This document shows positions 42,006 through 49,331 of a stretch of 64,000 nt of DNA, one piece after another (within the stretch, counting starts at the first letter, position 1; each line of letters opens with the position of its first letter). The DNA lies in IMG/VR virus record IMGVR_UViG_3300009514_000013, positions 1 to 64,000 of that record; one strand, written 5' to 3'. This DNA is from a virus. The notes beneath the pieces were generated by a model that was given only the letters and a program-made list of their open reading frames with translations, was not told the DNA's origin and made no database searches. The translations under genes and the position numbers were made by a program.

Positions 42006-42212
42006 ATGAAGAAATTGAAATCGCTTAGGTACTCGCTTGGCTCCTCGCTTTACTACTCGCTTTACTCCTCGCTTGAGGACTCGCTTAGGCACTCGCCTAG
42101 GTACTCGCCTTGGTCCTCGTTTAGCTCCTCGCTTTACTCCCCGCTTTGGTTCTCGCTTTGGTCCTCGCTTAGGTTCTCGCTTTGGTCCCAAATGTGTTTA
42201 ACAAAGGAATAA
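42006..42212 (+). CDS. SLxx tetrapeptide-repeat protein, copy H
   Basis: 68 aa: MKKLKSL, about 14 units with more substitutions than other arrays (LRH, PRY, PWS, FSS), ending LWSQMCLTKE. It opens the nucleotide-enzyme operon after a TTGACC element at 41960. Several units have CTCGCCT or CTCGTTT, so this copy seems to be drifting. An AAAGGA site at its 3' end serves the MazG gene. Confidence 0.7.
   Translation: MKKLKSLRYSLGSSLYYSLYSSLEDSLRHSPRYSPWSSFSSSLYSPLWFSLWSSLRFSLWSQMCLTKE
42020..42186 (+). repeat. 12-bp tandem array H
   Basis: About 14 units, the most diverged of the nine arrays (changes inside the constant CTCGCTT). Confidence 0.88.
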
Positions 42213-42216
42213 ACCA

Positions 42217-42561
42217 ATGACAGAAGGAACAGAACTGTTTGAAAGCGTAATCCATCACTTCTCAGAGCAAGTGAATGAGCTTGCTAAGGAGAAAGGTTGG
42301 TGGGAAGAAGATCGCAACGACGGAGAGATGATTGCTCTCATCCATAGCGAATTGTCAGAAGCTCTTGAAGCTCTCAGGCATGGCAACCCACCAAGTGAGA
42401 AGATTCCAGAGTTCAGCCAAGTCGAAGAAGAACTCGCTGATGTTCTCATCCGCATCTTTGATTTCGCCTACACCCGTGGATGGAACCTAGGTGAAGCTGT
42501 TGTGGCCAAGCATGACTACAACCAGAGTCGGCCATACAAACATGGCGGAAAGAAGTTCTAG
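42217..42561 (+). CDS. MazG-like nucleotide pyrophosphohydrolase
   Basis: 114 aa. The metal-binding E-x-x-E and E-x-x-D motifs of the MazG fold are seen in HSELSEALEALRHG and EEELADVLIRIFDFAY. It would hydrolyse nucleoside triphosphates to monophosphate and pyrophosphate, adjusting dNTP or ppGpp pools. Phage MazG is common. One of three nucleotide enzymes within 2 kb. Confidence 0.85.
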   Translation: MTEGTELFESVIHHFSEQVNELAKEKGWWEEDRNDGEMIALIHSELSEALEALRHGNPPSEKIPEFSQVEEELADVLIRIFDFAYTRGWNLGEAVVAKHDYNQSRPYKHGGKKF

Positions 42562-42720
42562 ATGAAACTGGTAAAGATTTCGACTCAAGGTTGGTCGGTG
42601 AAAACGGAACTACCGGTAAAGATCCGATCTCTAGCTTCTTTTCTAAGACATTCGATAGCGTGGTCATTTGGATTCAACGAAGAAGATGAGTTAGTCGAAA
42701 GAGGTAGGATCAGTGAGTGA
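42562..42720 (+). CDS. Microprotein, possible degenerate SLxx relative
   Basis: 52 aa. MKLVKIS at the start, IRSLASFLRHSIAWSF in the middle and EEDELVERG near the end loosely follow the MKKVEMK - SLxx - EELK layout. Starts one base after the MazG stop. Weak link. Confidence 0.35.
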   Translation: MKLVKISTQGWSVKTELPVKIRSLASFLRHSIAWSFGFNEEDELVERGRISE

Positions 42721-42916
42721 AACAACAACGGTGTTTGAAGTCGAATGCATAGCTGAGACTGAGAAAGCAATCCTAGTCACTGACAATGCAGGTTTTGAAG
42801 AATGGATTCCAAAGAGCCAGATTCATGATGATTCTGAAGTGTACAAAGAAGGCACCTCAGGAGATCTCGTGGTCAAGACTTGGATGGCGAAGAAACTCGG
42901 ATTGGATACGGAATGA
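42713..42916 (+). CDS. Small hypothetical protein
   Basis: 67 aa, GTG start. TVFEVECIAETEKAILVTDN and FEEWIPKSQIHDDSE suggest a small beta-barrel; proteins like this are often annotated as phage hypothetical proteins. Overlaps both neighbours. Confidence 0.5.
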   Translation: MSETTTVFEVECIAETEKAILVTDNAGFEEWIPKSQIHDDSEVYKEGTSGDLVVKTWMAKKLGLDTE

Positions 42917-43122
42917 GAATGATCGAGTTCAGTCCGAATCGCATGTACTCTGCGCCAAAAGCTTCTCTTCGATACAGGTTACAAACCGAAGTTATAAACT
43001 TCTTTTGGCCTTACTCGCCTTTAGAGTTTGAACCTATTCAACTTGGGCTGATCTCTTCTCTAACTTCAATTACACATTGCGTAAGACAAGAGCTTGAAGT
43101 AAGGAGCACCCATGACAAGTGA
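42913..43122 (+). CDS. Microprotein, possible degenerate SLxx relative
   Basis: 69 aa. KASLRYRLQTEVINFFWPYS, SPLEFEP and RQELEV recall SLRY, SLEF and REELK of the arrays. ATGA overlap upstream; the end overlaps the HD gene by 11 bp. Confidence 0.4.
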   Translation: MRMIEFSPNRMYSAPKASLRYRLQTEVINFFWPYSPLEFEPIQLGLISSLTSITHCVRQELEVRSTHDK

Positions 43123-43645
43123 CAGAAGTTGGTTCCAGACCTACACTGCAAAAGTATTCAGGCCCAAGGAACCCGAATCAGAACTTGTGTGTATCGAAGA
43201 CATCGCCCATCACCTATCGAATATTTGCCGCTACAACGGAGCATGCCGATCGTTCTACTCAGTAGCTCAGCACTCAGTTCTCGTCTCAAGGATTGTTCCG
43301 AGAGAAGATGCACTTTGGGGATTGCTTCATGATGCAGGTGAAGCTTACATAGGTGACATGGTCCGGCCTCTGAAGATCCACATGCTGGAGTTCCAGAAAG
43401 TAGAAGAAGGAGTCATGAAAGCTGTGTGTGAACGCTTTGGACTCAATCCAAAGCAACCTGCATCGGTGACCAAAGCTGACATGACTATCCTTGCAACAGA
43501 AAAGAGAGATCTCTGTAGAGAAGCTCCGATTCCATGGGGTATTGAGCACATCGCTCCAATCACAACAACGATCAGTCCATGGCCACCGCAGAAAGCAAAA
43601 GAGATCTTTTTAGAAGAGTTCCGGAATCTATTTGAGGGAGAGTGA
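43112..43645 (+). CDS. HD-domain nucleotide phosphohydrolase (YfbR-like)
   Basis: 177 aa. The HD signature is visible: SVAQHSVLVSRIV (first His) and LWGLLHDAGEAYIGD (HD pair), then MTILATEKRDL, which holds the downstream Asp region. YfbR-type enzymes remove phosphate from dNMPs; phage relatives (DatZ) hydrolyse dATP. The length equals that of small phage HD dATPases. Followed directly by a DUF5664-like gene. Confidence 0.75.
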   Translation: MTSDRSWFQTYTAKVFRPKEPESELVCIEDIAHHLSNICRYNGACRSFYSVAQHSVLVSRIVPREDALWGLLHDAGEAYIGDMVRPLKIHMLEFQKVEEGVMKAVCERFGLNPKQPASVTKADMTILATEKRDLCREAPIPWGIEHIAPITTTISPWPPQKAKEIFLEEFRNLFEGE

Positions 43646-44070
43646 TGACATTGGTAATGGGAAGTCGAACAACACCTGGTCTGCTTGAAGAAGTGAAAGA
43701 GAAGAAGTCTGAACGGAAGTGGGAGAAGCCATCCGGCGAACAAGCTGTTCAGTATGATGAGGGAAAACTTCGGTATGATCTGATTTCTCGATTTGCTCTC
43801 CGTGAAGTTGTCAGAGGAGCTACGTTTGGAGCAAACAGCAAGTATGACGACTGGAATTTCCTTAAAGGAAAAGGGTTGTCAGTCTCAGCTCAGTTGGCTT
43901 CTATCGAACGCCATTTCAACAAAATCATGATGGGAAATGACATCGATGAAGAGTCTAAGGTTCACCATCTTGGGCTGATTGCGCTGCGGGCGATGATGGC
44001 TTACGAGACTCTGATGTTTCACCCAGAACAAGATGATCGCTTCTACAAGAACAACAAGCCGAAGAAATGA
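43645..44070 (+). CDS. DUF5664-like dNTP hydrolase-associated protein
   Basis: 141 aa. YDEGKLRYDLISRFALREVV, KYDDWNFLKG and NDIDEESKVHHLGLIALRAM follow the pattern of DUF5664 (Pfam PF18909), which I recall being linked with dATP/dGTP diphosphohydrolases. The ATG shares a base with the HD gene stop, so the two are coupled. Exact reaction not established. Confidence 0.6.
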   Translation: MTLVMGSRTTPGLLEEVKEKKSERKWEKPSGEQAVQYDEGKLRYDLISRFALREVVRGATFGANSKYDDWNFLKGKGLSVSAQLASIERHFNKIMMGNDIDEESKVHHLGLIALRAMMAYETLMFHPEQDDRFYKNNKPKK

Positions 44071-44104
44071 ACGCCATCCAACAACTGCTCTTTAGTCAAG
44101 TAGA

Positions 44105-44524
44105 ATGTCGAATGCACAAGAACTATTTGAGAATCTCATCCTCACCGAAACTGATCTCTCTGGATTAGCCGCAACCATCGCTGTCCTCGCTTCTCCTAGC
44201 GATCGAGGTTCTGCACTTACTCGCATCTATATTGGTGTCGACTACTGCAACAAGCTCCTCAATCAACTTCTCCAATTGACAGATCAAGAGCTTCCATTCC
44301 GAGACAAGTTCTTGAAACTTAGTGATGTGTACCAACGGCGTTTGAGTGCTCTTGAAGAGATCGGAAATCAAAGTCGTATACCTACGGTTGGAGCTATGAC
44401 TACCGTTTCTTGGGTTGTTGAACTGGTTGATGAACCACTCCGTGAGATTGTTGATGGGTTGAAGACACTGGCAGCGATTTCATCAATCGAGAACTTCTTG
44501 CGTTGGTGTCTGCTCAGAGTGTGA
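44105..44524 (+). CDS. Hypothetical helical protein
   Basis: 139 aa, entirely helical (DYCNKLLNQLLQLTDQELPF). No family recognised. Confidence 0.5.
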   Translation: MSNAQELFENLILTETDLSGLAATIAVLASPSDRGSALTRIYIGVDYCNKLLNQLLQLTDQELPFRDKFLKLSDVYQRRLSALEEIGNQSRIPTVGAMTTVSWVVELVDEPLREIVDGLKTLAAISSIENFLRWCLLRV

Positions 44525-44540
44525 TAAGTTCGAAATTGAA

Positions 44541-44876
44541 ATGACCAAGTGCGTTGGCTGCGAATGGCCATCAGGTTGTAAAGCTCAATTCAACCCACCC
44601 AAAATCATGATCCGGAATCGTTATCGGTACTTGTGCAAAGCTCATGTTCAGATAGCCGAAAGAGATCCGATCTCAACAGCAGAAACTTTCTGGGCGCTCG
44701 ACAATTGGAAACCGAAAGATATGGTTTGTCCGCTCTGTGATGGTCCGTTGATGACTACTGGCGTCTGTGTGAGTTGTGACGAACTCCTAGTCAGACGGGA
44801 AATAGCTGGTCTTTTTGACAAGTTGGTGACTGAAGAGGTTCCTGATGAGGACGACGAATCCTCAGAAGCTGCCTAG
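44541..44876 (+). CDS. Zinc-binding hypothetical protein
   Basis: 111 aa. Two Cys clusters: CVGCEWPSGCKAQF with LCKAH, then VCPLCDGPLMTTGVCVSC; probably two zinc sites. Acidic C-terminus. Its stop is followed directly by the palindrome at 44877. Confidence 0.55.
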   Translation: MTKCVGCEWPSGCKAQFNPPKIMIRNRYRYLCKAHVQIAERDPISTAETFWALDNWKPKDMVCPLCDGPLMTTGVCVSCDELLVRREIAGLFDKLVTEEVPDEDDESSEAA

Positions 44877-44892
44877 GTTAAAGCGATTTAAC
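44877..44892. promoter_or_regulatory. 16-bp palindrome before the ATG at 44895
   Basis: GTTAAAGCGATTTAAC, positions -18 to -3 from the start codon; only two bases remain before the ATG, so no ribosome binding site is possible downstream of it. Confidence 0.6.
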
Positions 44893-44894
44893 AC

Positions 44895-45263
44895 ATGGAG
44901 AACACCGACGAGATTCGTATCCATCTCACCACCCTGGTGCAGAACGCTGCGAGAGCCTGCAAAATAGCCGGTCTCGAGCATGAATTCAGAAAGCTGTCCC
45001 AAGTCCAGGTAGATTTCAAAACCCGCCTAGCGTGCGTTTTCAAAGCTGTCAGGCTGGTGGAGACTTCCATCTTGGTGAATTGGGGTAAATCGCTCATGAC
45101 CCCAGGTTTTTCTGGCCTAGCCGCGGAATCTATTGCTATCGTTCGATTAGGGGCTATCACTGCTCTCACGGAGGCTGATGTAGATGTCAAAAGGAAATGG
45201 ATCCAAGAACTGGTCAACCGTTCCGACTGTAAAGTTCTCTCCTACTCGAAAGAAGGAACTTGA
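44895..45263 (+). CDS. Hypothetical protein
   Basis: 122 aa, helical (TTLVQNAARACKIAGLEHEF). Its 3' end overlaps the next gene by 80 bp in another frame. No family recognised. Confidence 0.5.
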   Translation: MENTDEIRIHLTTLVQNAARACKIAGLEHEFRKLSQVQVDFKTRLACVFKAVRLVETSILVNWGKSLMTPGFSGLAAESIAIVRLGAITALTEADVDVKRKWIQELVNRSDCKVLSYSKEGT

Positions 45264-45573
45264 GAAGCTATTCGAAGAACGTGTCGAACAGTACCTGGGT
45301 GATCCGACGATCAAAGAATTGGTGCAACGATACAGAAAGAAGATCGATCTACAAGAAGAGATCTTCGCATCTCCAATTGATGTTCATGAAGCTTTCGACG
45401 CGGTAGTTGTTGCCCACTGCTTCGCAGATCACGAACCAGTTGACCTAGCGAAGAAGGTTGAAAGTAACCTAGTTATGGTTCGTGCGATGTGTCGCCACTA
45501 CAAGAAACTTGCTGACATCTGGAAAGAGAACTGTGATGCTCTTTGCGAATTGGTGAAAAATGACGACGTTTGA
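45184..45573 (+). CDS. Hypothetical helical protein
   Basis: 129 aa. KKELEKLFEERVEQYLGDPT and following helices; basic N-terminus. If the ATG at 45184 is used, 80 bp are dual-coding; internal starts cannot be excluded. Confidence 0.5.
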   Translation: MSKGNGSKNWSTVPTVKFSPTRKKELEKLFEERVEQYLGDPTIKELVQRYRKKIDLQEEIFASPIDVHEAFDAVVVAHCFADHEPVDLAKKVESNLVMVRAMCRHYKKLADIWKENCDALCELVKNDDV

Positions 45574-45970
45574 AGAGAAGTACCCAAATGTGAAACCAGC
45601 TCCTCTTCTTTCGGATAGCGATCGAAATAGGTGGATCGTAGAAAAAGAACCACAGAAGGTAGAGACAGAAGATCTCGTTGTAGAGGAGAAAAAGGCTGAA
45701 CCTGTTGTTGATCGATGGGCGAAGATTGGCAAACTCTCTCTCAATCTCGACGGGATCGGTGGTACAGTTCCAGAACTTCTCTTGCTCCTCATTGCAGAAG
45801 TTAGAGAGTTGGTGATGCAACCAAAACAAGAAACAGTTGCTTCAGTGGTTCAATCCAGACCGGATTTGCAGAATGCTTTGAAAGACAGCATCGGAGAGAT
45901 TCAAAAGATGATGGGTGCTCTCAACCGAGGTAAGCCAGGAACTCCATTGAAGAAGGTGAATGGAGAATGA
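45560..45970 (+). CDS. Hypothetical protein
   Basis: 136 aa. Charged N-terminal half (VETEDLVVEEKKAEPVVDRW) and a helical C-terminus. Its last codons overlap the ATG of repeat gene I (ATGA). Confidence 0.5.
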   Translation: MTTFEEKYPNVKPAPLLSDSDRNRWIVEKEPQKVETEDLVVEEKKAEPVVDRWAKIGKLSLNLDGIGGTVPELLLLLIAEVRELVMQPKQETVASVVQSRPDLQNALKDSIGEIQKMMGALNRGKPGTPLKKVNGE

Positions 45971-46167
45971 AGAAGGTTGAAATGAAACCTCTTGGCTCCT
46001 CGCTTTGGTTCTCGCTTGAGGACTCGCTTGAGGACTCGCTTGAGTTCTCGCTTGAGGACTCGCTTGAGGACTCGCTTAAGGACTCGCTTTGGTCCTCGCT
46101 TGGCTCCTCGCTTTACTCCTCGCTTGGCTCCTCGCTTTGGTTCTCGCTTAGAGAGGAGTTGAAGTAG
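45967..46167 (+). CDS. SLxx tetrapeptide-repeat protein, copy I
   Basis: 66 aa: MKKVEMKPL, about 14 units rich in LED, then LREELK. The end contains GAGAGGAG, which also serves as ribosome binding site for the next gene; its TAG overlaps that gene's GTG. Confidence 0.75.
   Translation: MKKVEMKPLGSSLWFSLEDSLEDSLEFSLEDSLEDSLKDSLWSSLGSSLYSSLGSSLWFSLREELK
45985..46147 (+). repeat. 12-bp tandem array I
   Basis: About 14 units; five are the GAGGAC (ED) form and one is AAGGAC (KD). Confidence 0.9.
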
Positions 46168-46382
46168 TGATTCCTAAACCATCTCCATGGTCCAAGTGGG
46201 TTGTTAAATCTCTACAGATTGTAGGTGGAACCTTCTTGGGGTCTCTCATAAGCATGTTGGCAAGCAACTTCTTCCCTATATCACCGGGATTTCTACTTCT
46301 TTTGTATGGTCTCTCATGCTCCTGGGGTGTCGTCTTCATCACCGACCTCATGATTTTCTGGTCAAAACGTAAAAAGTCCTGA
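46167..46382 (+). CDS. Small membrane protein
   Basis: 71 aa with a GTG start eight bases after GAGAGGAG. Two hydrophobic helices (FLGSLISMLASNFFPI, FLLLLYGLSCSWGVVFI). Function unknown. Confidence 0.5.
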   Translation: MIPKPSPWSKWVVKSLQIVGGTFLGSLISMLASNFFPISPGFLLLLYGLSCSWGVVFITDLMIFWSKRKKS

Positions 46383-46396
46383 TAAGGAAGAACGTA

Positions 46397-46621
46397 ATGA
46401 AAAATGAACACCAAGCTGTCGTACTAGCAATGGCTCAGCACATTTACAAAGATCTTGTCGCCAAGAACATCACTAGTGAAGTGATGACGGATCCACCAGA
46501 AGGAGAAAAAGCTGACCAACTTGCCGACGCTCTAGGCAACGCAGCTGTCTTCTCAATCCAGGCTGCTGAGATCTTCCTCGCATCAGCAGAAGGTTGGTTT
46601 GGTGACGAAGAGGGTAAGTAA
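46397..46621 (+). CDS. Small hypothetical protein
   Basis: 74 aa, acidic and helical (AALGN-type: KADQLADALGNAAVFSIQAA). Its stop overlaps the ClpP-like ATG. No family recognised. Confidence 0.5.
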   Translation: MKNEHQAVVLAMAQHIYKDLVAKNITSEVMTDPPEGEKADQLADALGNAAVFSIQAAEIFLASAEGWFGDEEGK

Positions 46622-47421
46622 TGGCTGTTGCTCTCATTAAAGAAGACATTGATCGTTGGTTCGAATATGGAGTCTACCCGCGAACAAGGACGATCTACTT
46701 AGGTGGTATTCATGGATACGATCATGGTGAAGATGAAGACCATTTGGGTGAGTCTGGGATCTATTGGAACACCGCACGACGGATGATTCAGAGCCTACAC
46801 TTACTTGATAGCAACATTGATCAACCTATTACTGTTGTGATGAATAGCGTTGGTGGTGACTGGCAGCATGGAATGGCAATCTACGATGCGATTCGTTTGT
46901 CAAAATGTCATATAACGATCATTAACATGTCTCATGCTCGTTCCATGACGAGTTTGATTTTCCAAGCAGCCGATCTGCGCATCATTGCACCGAACGGCTA
47001 TTACATGATTCACGATGGGACCAGTGGATTTGGAGGTATCCCAAGATCAGCTATCAACTGGATACAGTACGAAAAAGATGTGATCTTGCCAAAGATGTAC
47101 AGTATTTATTTGGAACGTATCAAAGAGGTGGATGGTAAAGGGGAGTACAAAGTTGACATCCACGAAGCAGCTGAGATTTTGAATTCGAAAATCCCAGATG
47201 GTTCAAAGCGAATTCTTCCATCGAGAGGGATTGAAGGTATCAAACTCTCTCATATTCAAGCTCTTTGTTCTCAAGATACGATCTTCACACCTACGGAAAT
47301 GATCCGACTTAACTTTGTTGATCGGATGATGGAAACTGGTGATCTTGTGGGGGCTTATGTGAATCCGAAGATGCATGGTCTTCCGACAGGATTGGAGAGT
47401 CTTCAAGATGAAGACGAATAG
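46621..47421 (+). CDS. ClpP-family serine protease
   Basis: 266 aa. Active-site elements of ClpP: the strand VVMNSVGGDWQHGMAIYDAI, the nucleophile Ser in SHARSMTSLIFQAA (about residue 112), His in NGYYMIHDG (about 137), and Asp in LNFVDRMME. Longer than bacterial ClpP (about 200 aa) with an insertion of about 50 residues after the His. In phages such proteins serve as prohead (capsid maturation) proteases or altered ClpP. It lies 6 kb upstream of the portal gene, so a capsid role is plausible. Confidence 0.8.
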   Translation: MAVALIKEDIDRWFEYGVYPRTRTIYLGGIHGYDHGEDEDHLGESGIYWNTARRMIQSLHLLDSNIDQPITVVMNSVGGDWQHGMAIYDAIRLSKCHITIINMSHARSMTSLIFQAADLRIIAPNGYYMIHDGTSGFGGIPRSAINWIQYEKDVILPKMYSIYLERIKEVDGKGEYKVDIHEAAEILNSKIPDGSKRILPSRGIEGIKLSHIQALCSQDTIFTPTEMIRLNFVDRMMETGDLVGAYVNPKMHGLPTGLESLQDEDE

Positions 47422-47429
47422 GACTGCTT

Positions 47430-48578
47430 ATGAAACGGAAAAAATGCGGCAAATGCGGCAAAGTCAGACAGATGGCTTTGAACGGAAAAAGAAAAGATGG
47501 GGCTCAGAAATATAGAAACGTATGTAATTCTTGCAAAGGTAAATCTCCTAATAATCGTCGAAAAGTTGAACGTCCCATCAAGACAAAGATTCCAGATGAA
47601 GCTCCGACCAAAAACCCACAAATACTGAAACTGTGGCAGCTGGCTTCAACACGACCTCAAGCATTCGAAGAACTCTGCGATCGTATGGATGTGTCACCGA
47701 AGATCATGCGGAAACTGATCCAAGAAGCTAGGGATGGTGGTTTAAGCATTCATGTAGAAAACGATCATGTTGGTGCTCGAGTCCAATCTATTGATGACGA
47801 ACAAAATCTTTTCCACAAGAACGATATTTCTCCTGTGGTCGGTAAAGAAGTTGTTGTAGGTGTTATTTCCGATACCCACTACGGATCGAAGTACTGCCTT
47901 CGTGGTCACATCAAAGACGCAGTGAAGAAGATGTACGAAGCTGGTGCTCGAATCATTCTTCATCCTGGAGATGTGATCGATGGTTGTTATCGACACGGTG
48001 AGTTCGAACTCACTCATTACGGTTTAGAGGATCAAGTTCGTGACCTTTTCAAGAATCTACCCAAACACAAGGGTTTATCGTATCACTGCATCACTGGCAA
48101 TCATGACGACACGTTCTGGGACCGGACCGGAGTCAATGTTGGTCACTATATCGAAGGGACCTTTAGGCGTCGTGGACGAAACGATATTCACTTCTACGGC
48201 CAACGAGGAGCTTTCCTCAATATATACGGCGTTCGAGTACATTTGTGGCACCCACGAGGTGGAGGGAGTTACGCTCGAAGTTATGCCCTCCAGAAAAAAC
48301 TAGAAGGGTACATGCCGGGTGAGAAGCCAAAGATCATGGTGGCTGGCCACTGGCATCAGTACTGTCATATTCACGAGAGAGGTATCCACGCATTTATGTG
48401 CCCGACCTTCCAAGGGGGAGGATCTGCGTTTGGTCGCTCGATGAGAGGTTCTCCGAATATCGGTGGATTGTTGTTTAGATGGCGTCTTGCGGAAAACGGA
48501 ACCCTCCGACAATTCAATTCCGAGAAATTCACCTATTACGAGAGAGAAGTTGTCCACGAGGTTGGAGAATCTGAGTAG
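47430..48578 (+). CDS. Large metallophosphoesterase with N-terminal zinc finger
   Basis: 382 aa. Residues 1-37: four-Cys finger (KKCGKCGKVR, NVCNSCKGK); 60-110: a winged-helix-like segment; then phosphoesterase motifs VVGVISDTHYGSK, LHPGDVIDG, ITGNHDDTFW and VAGHWHQYCH. The combination suggests a nucleic-acid-directed phosphodiesterase. Third phosphoesterase in the window after the SbcD-like protein and the gene at 38300. Confidence 0.75.
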   Translation: MKRKKCGKCGKVRQMALNGKRKDGAQKYRNVCNSCKGKSPNNRRKVERPIKTKIPDEAPTKNPQILKLWQLASTRPQAFEELCDRMDVSPKIMRKLIQEARDGGLSIHVENDHVGARVQSIDDEQNLFHKNDISPVVGKEVVVGVISDTHYGSKYCLRGHIKDAVKKMYEAGARIILHPGDVIDGCYRHGEFELTHYGLEDQVRDLFKNLPKHKGLSYHCITGNHDDTFWDRTGVNVGHYIEGTFRRRGRNDIHFYGQRGAFLNIYGVRVHLWHPRGGGSYARSYALQKKLEGYMPGEKPKIMVAGHWHQYCHIHERGIHAFMCPTFQGGGSAFGRSMRGSPNIGGLLFRWRLAENGTLRQFNSEKFTYYEREVVHEVGESE

Positions 48579-48583
48579 TTTGG

Positions 48584-48600
48584 CAGGAACCTAGCTCCTG
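48584..48600 (+). terminator. Hairpin after the phosphoesterase gene
   Basis: CAGGA-ACCTAGC-TCCTG directly after the stop. No T-tract follows, so a terminator role is doubtful. Confidence 0.25.
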
Positions 48601-48660
48601 ACGTATCTTCAATCTAGAGACTTACTTGGATCTGTTCTAAGGGGTTCTCCGGAATGAGAT

Positions 48661-49023
48661 ATGAAAAGTTTCCTGTTAGCAATCGCCCTATTCCTCGTAC
48701 CTGCCATGGCATCGGCCGATTGTCGCGTTGTTCGTTCAGCTACTAAGAAAAGTAAAGAGTTCGTAACAACCATCTCATGCACGATCGAAGGTCAGTTGGT
48801 GGACCTCCTCCTCATCCGCCAACACCTGGCTGCGGTGAAAATCCAAAACAAAGATTCTGGTTCGTTGATAACGGTGCATGAGGATGATCTCATCTTGAAT
48901 GTTGAAGCATGGTCATGGGCGATCATCCGCCTCCAGAACATCATCCATGAACAAGGTAAAGTGATTCAGAAGCTACAAAAGTCTTGTCGGAAGCATTGTT
49001 TTACGACTAAAGATAAGAAGTGA
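48661..49023 (+). CDS. Secreted hypothetical protein
   Basis: 120 aa. Classical signal peptide (MKSFLLAIALFLVPAMASAD, cleavage after ASA) and four Cys in the mature part. Function in the periplasm unknown. Overlaps the next gene by 4 bp. Confidence 0.6.
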   Translation: MKSFLLAIALFLVPAMASADCRVVRSATKKSKEFVTTISCTIEGQLVDLLLIRQHLAAVKIQNKDSGSLITVHEDDLILNVEAWSWAIIRLQNIIHEQGKVIQKLQKSCRKHCFTTKDKK

Positions 49024-49331
49024 CTTCAGACAAGACTCCTCCTGAAGAATGGCTGTTCGAGCAACCGGATCCGGTCAAACAATATGCGAATCGACTACGA
49101 GATGAGTGGTATCGGGAAGACATTAAACTTCTCAGATCGAGAATTCGTGACCTCGAACAGCAGAAAGTAGAAGTTGGAAAAGAACGTGATCGATGGGCGA
49201 AGCGTATGAAGCTCCTTGAAGCTCGAATCAGACACGCAGCTGAAACTCTCGATGGTGGCTTCAGTCCACCCGAGATCAATGAAATCCGCAAAACCAGAGG
49301 TCTACCAATCATCAAACAACTGGAGGACTAG
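49020..49331 (+). CDS. Coiled-coil hypothetical protein
   Basis: 103 aa, GTG start overlapping the previous stop. Long coiled coil (IKLLRSRIRDLEQQKVEVGK). Immediately precedes the terminase nuclease gene; an accessory packaging role is possible. Confidence 0.5.
   Translation: MTSDKTPPEEWLFEQPDPVKQYANRLRDEWYREDIKLLRSRIRDLEQQKVEVGKERDRWAKRMKLLEARIRHAAETLDGGFSPPEINEIRKTRGLPIIKQLED

Noticed and set aside
42217-44070. Complete 2-aminoadenine (Z-genome) pathway
   Set aside because: No PurZ or specialised polymerase is visible in this window; kept only as a testable hypothesis.
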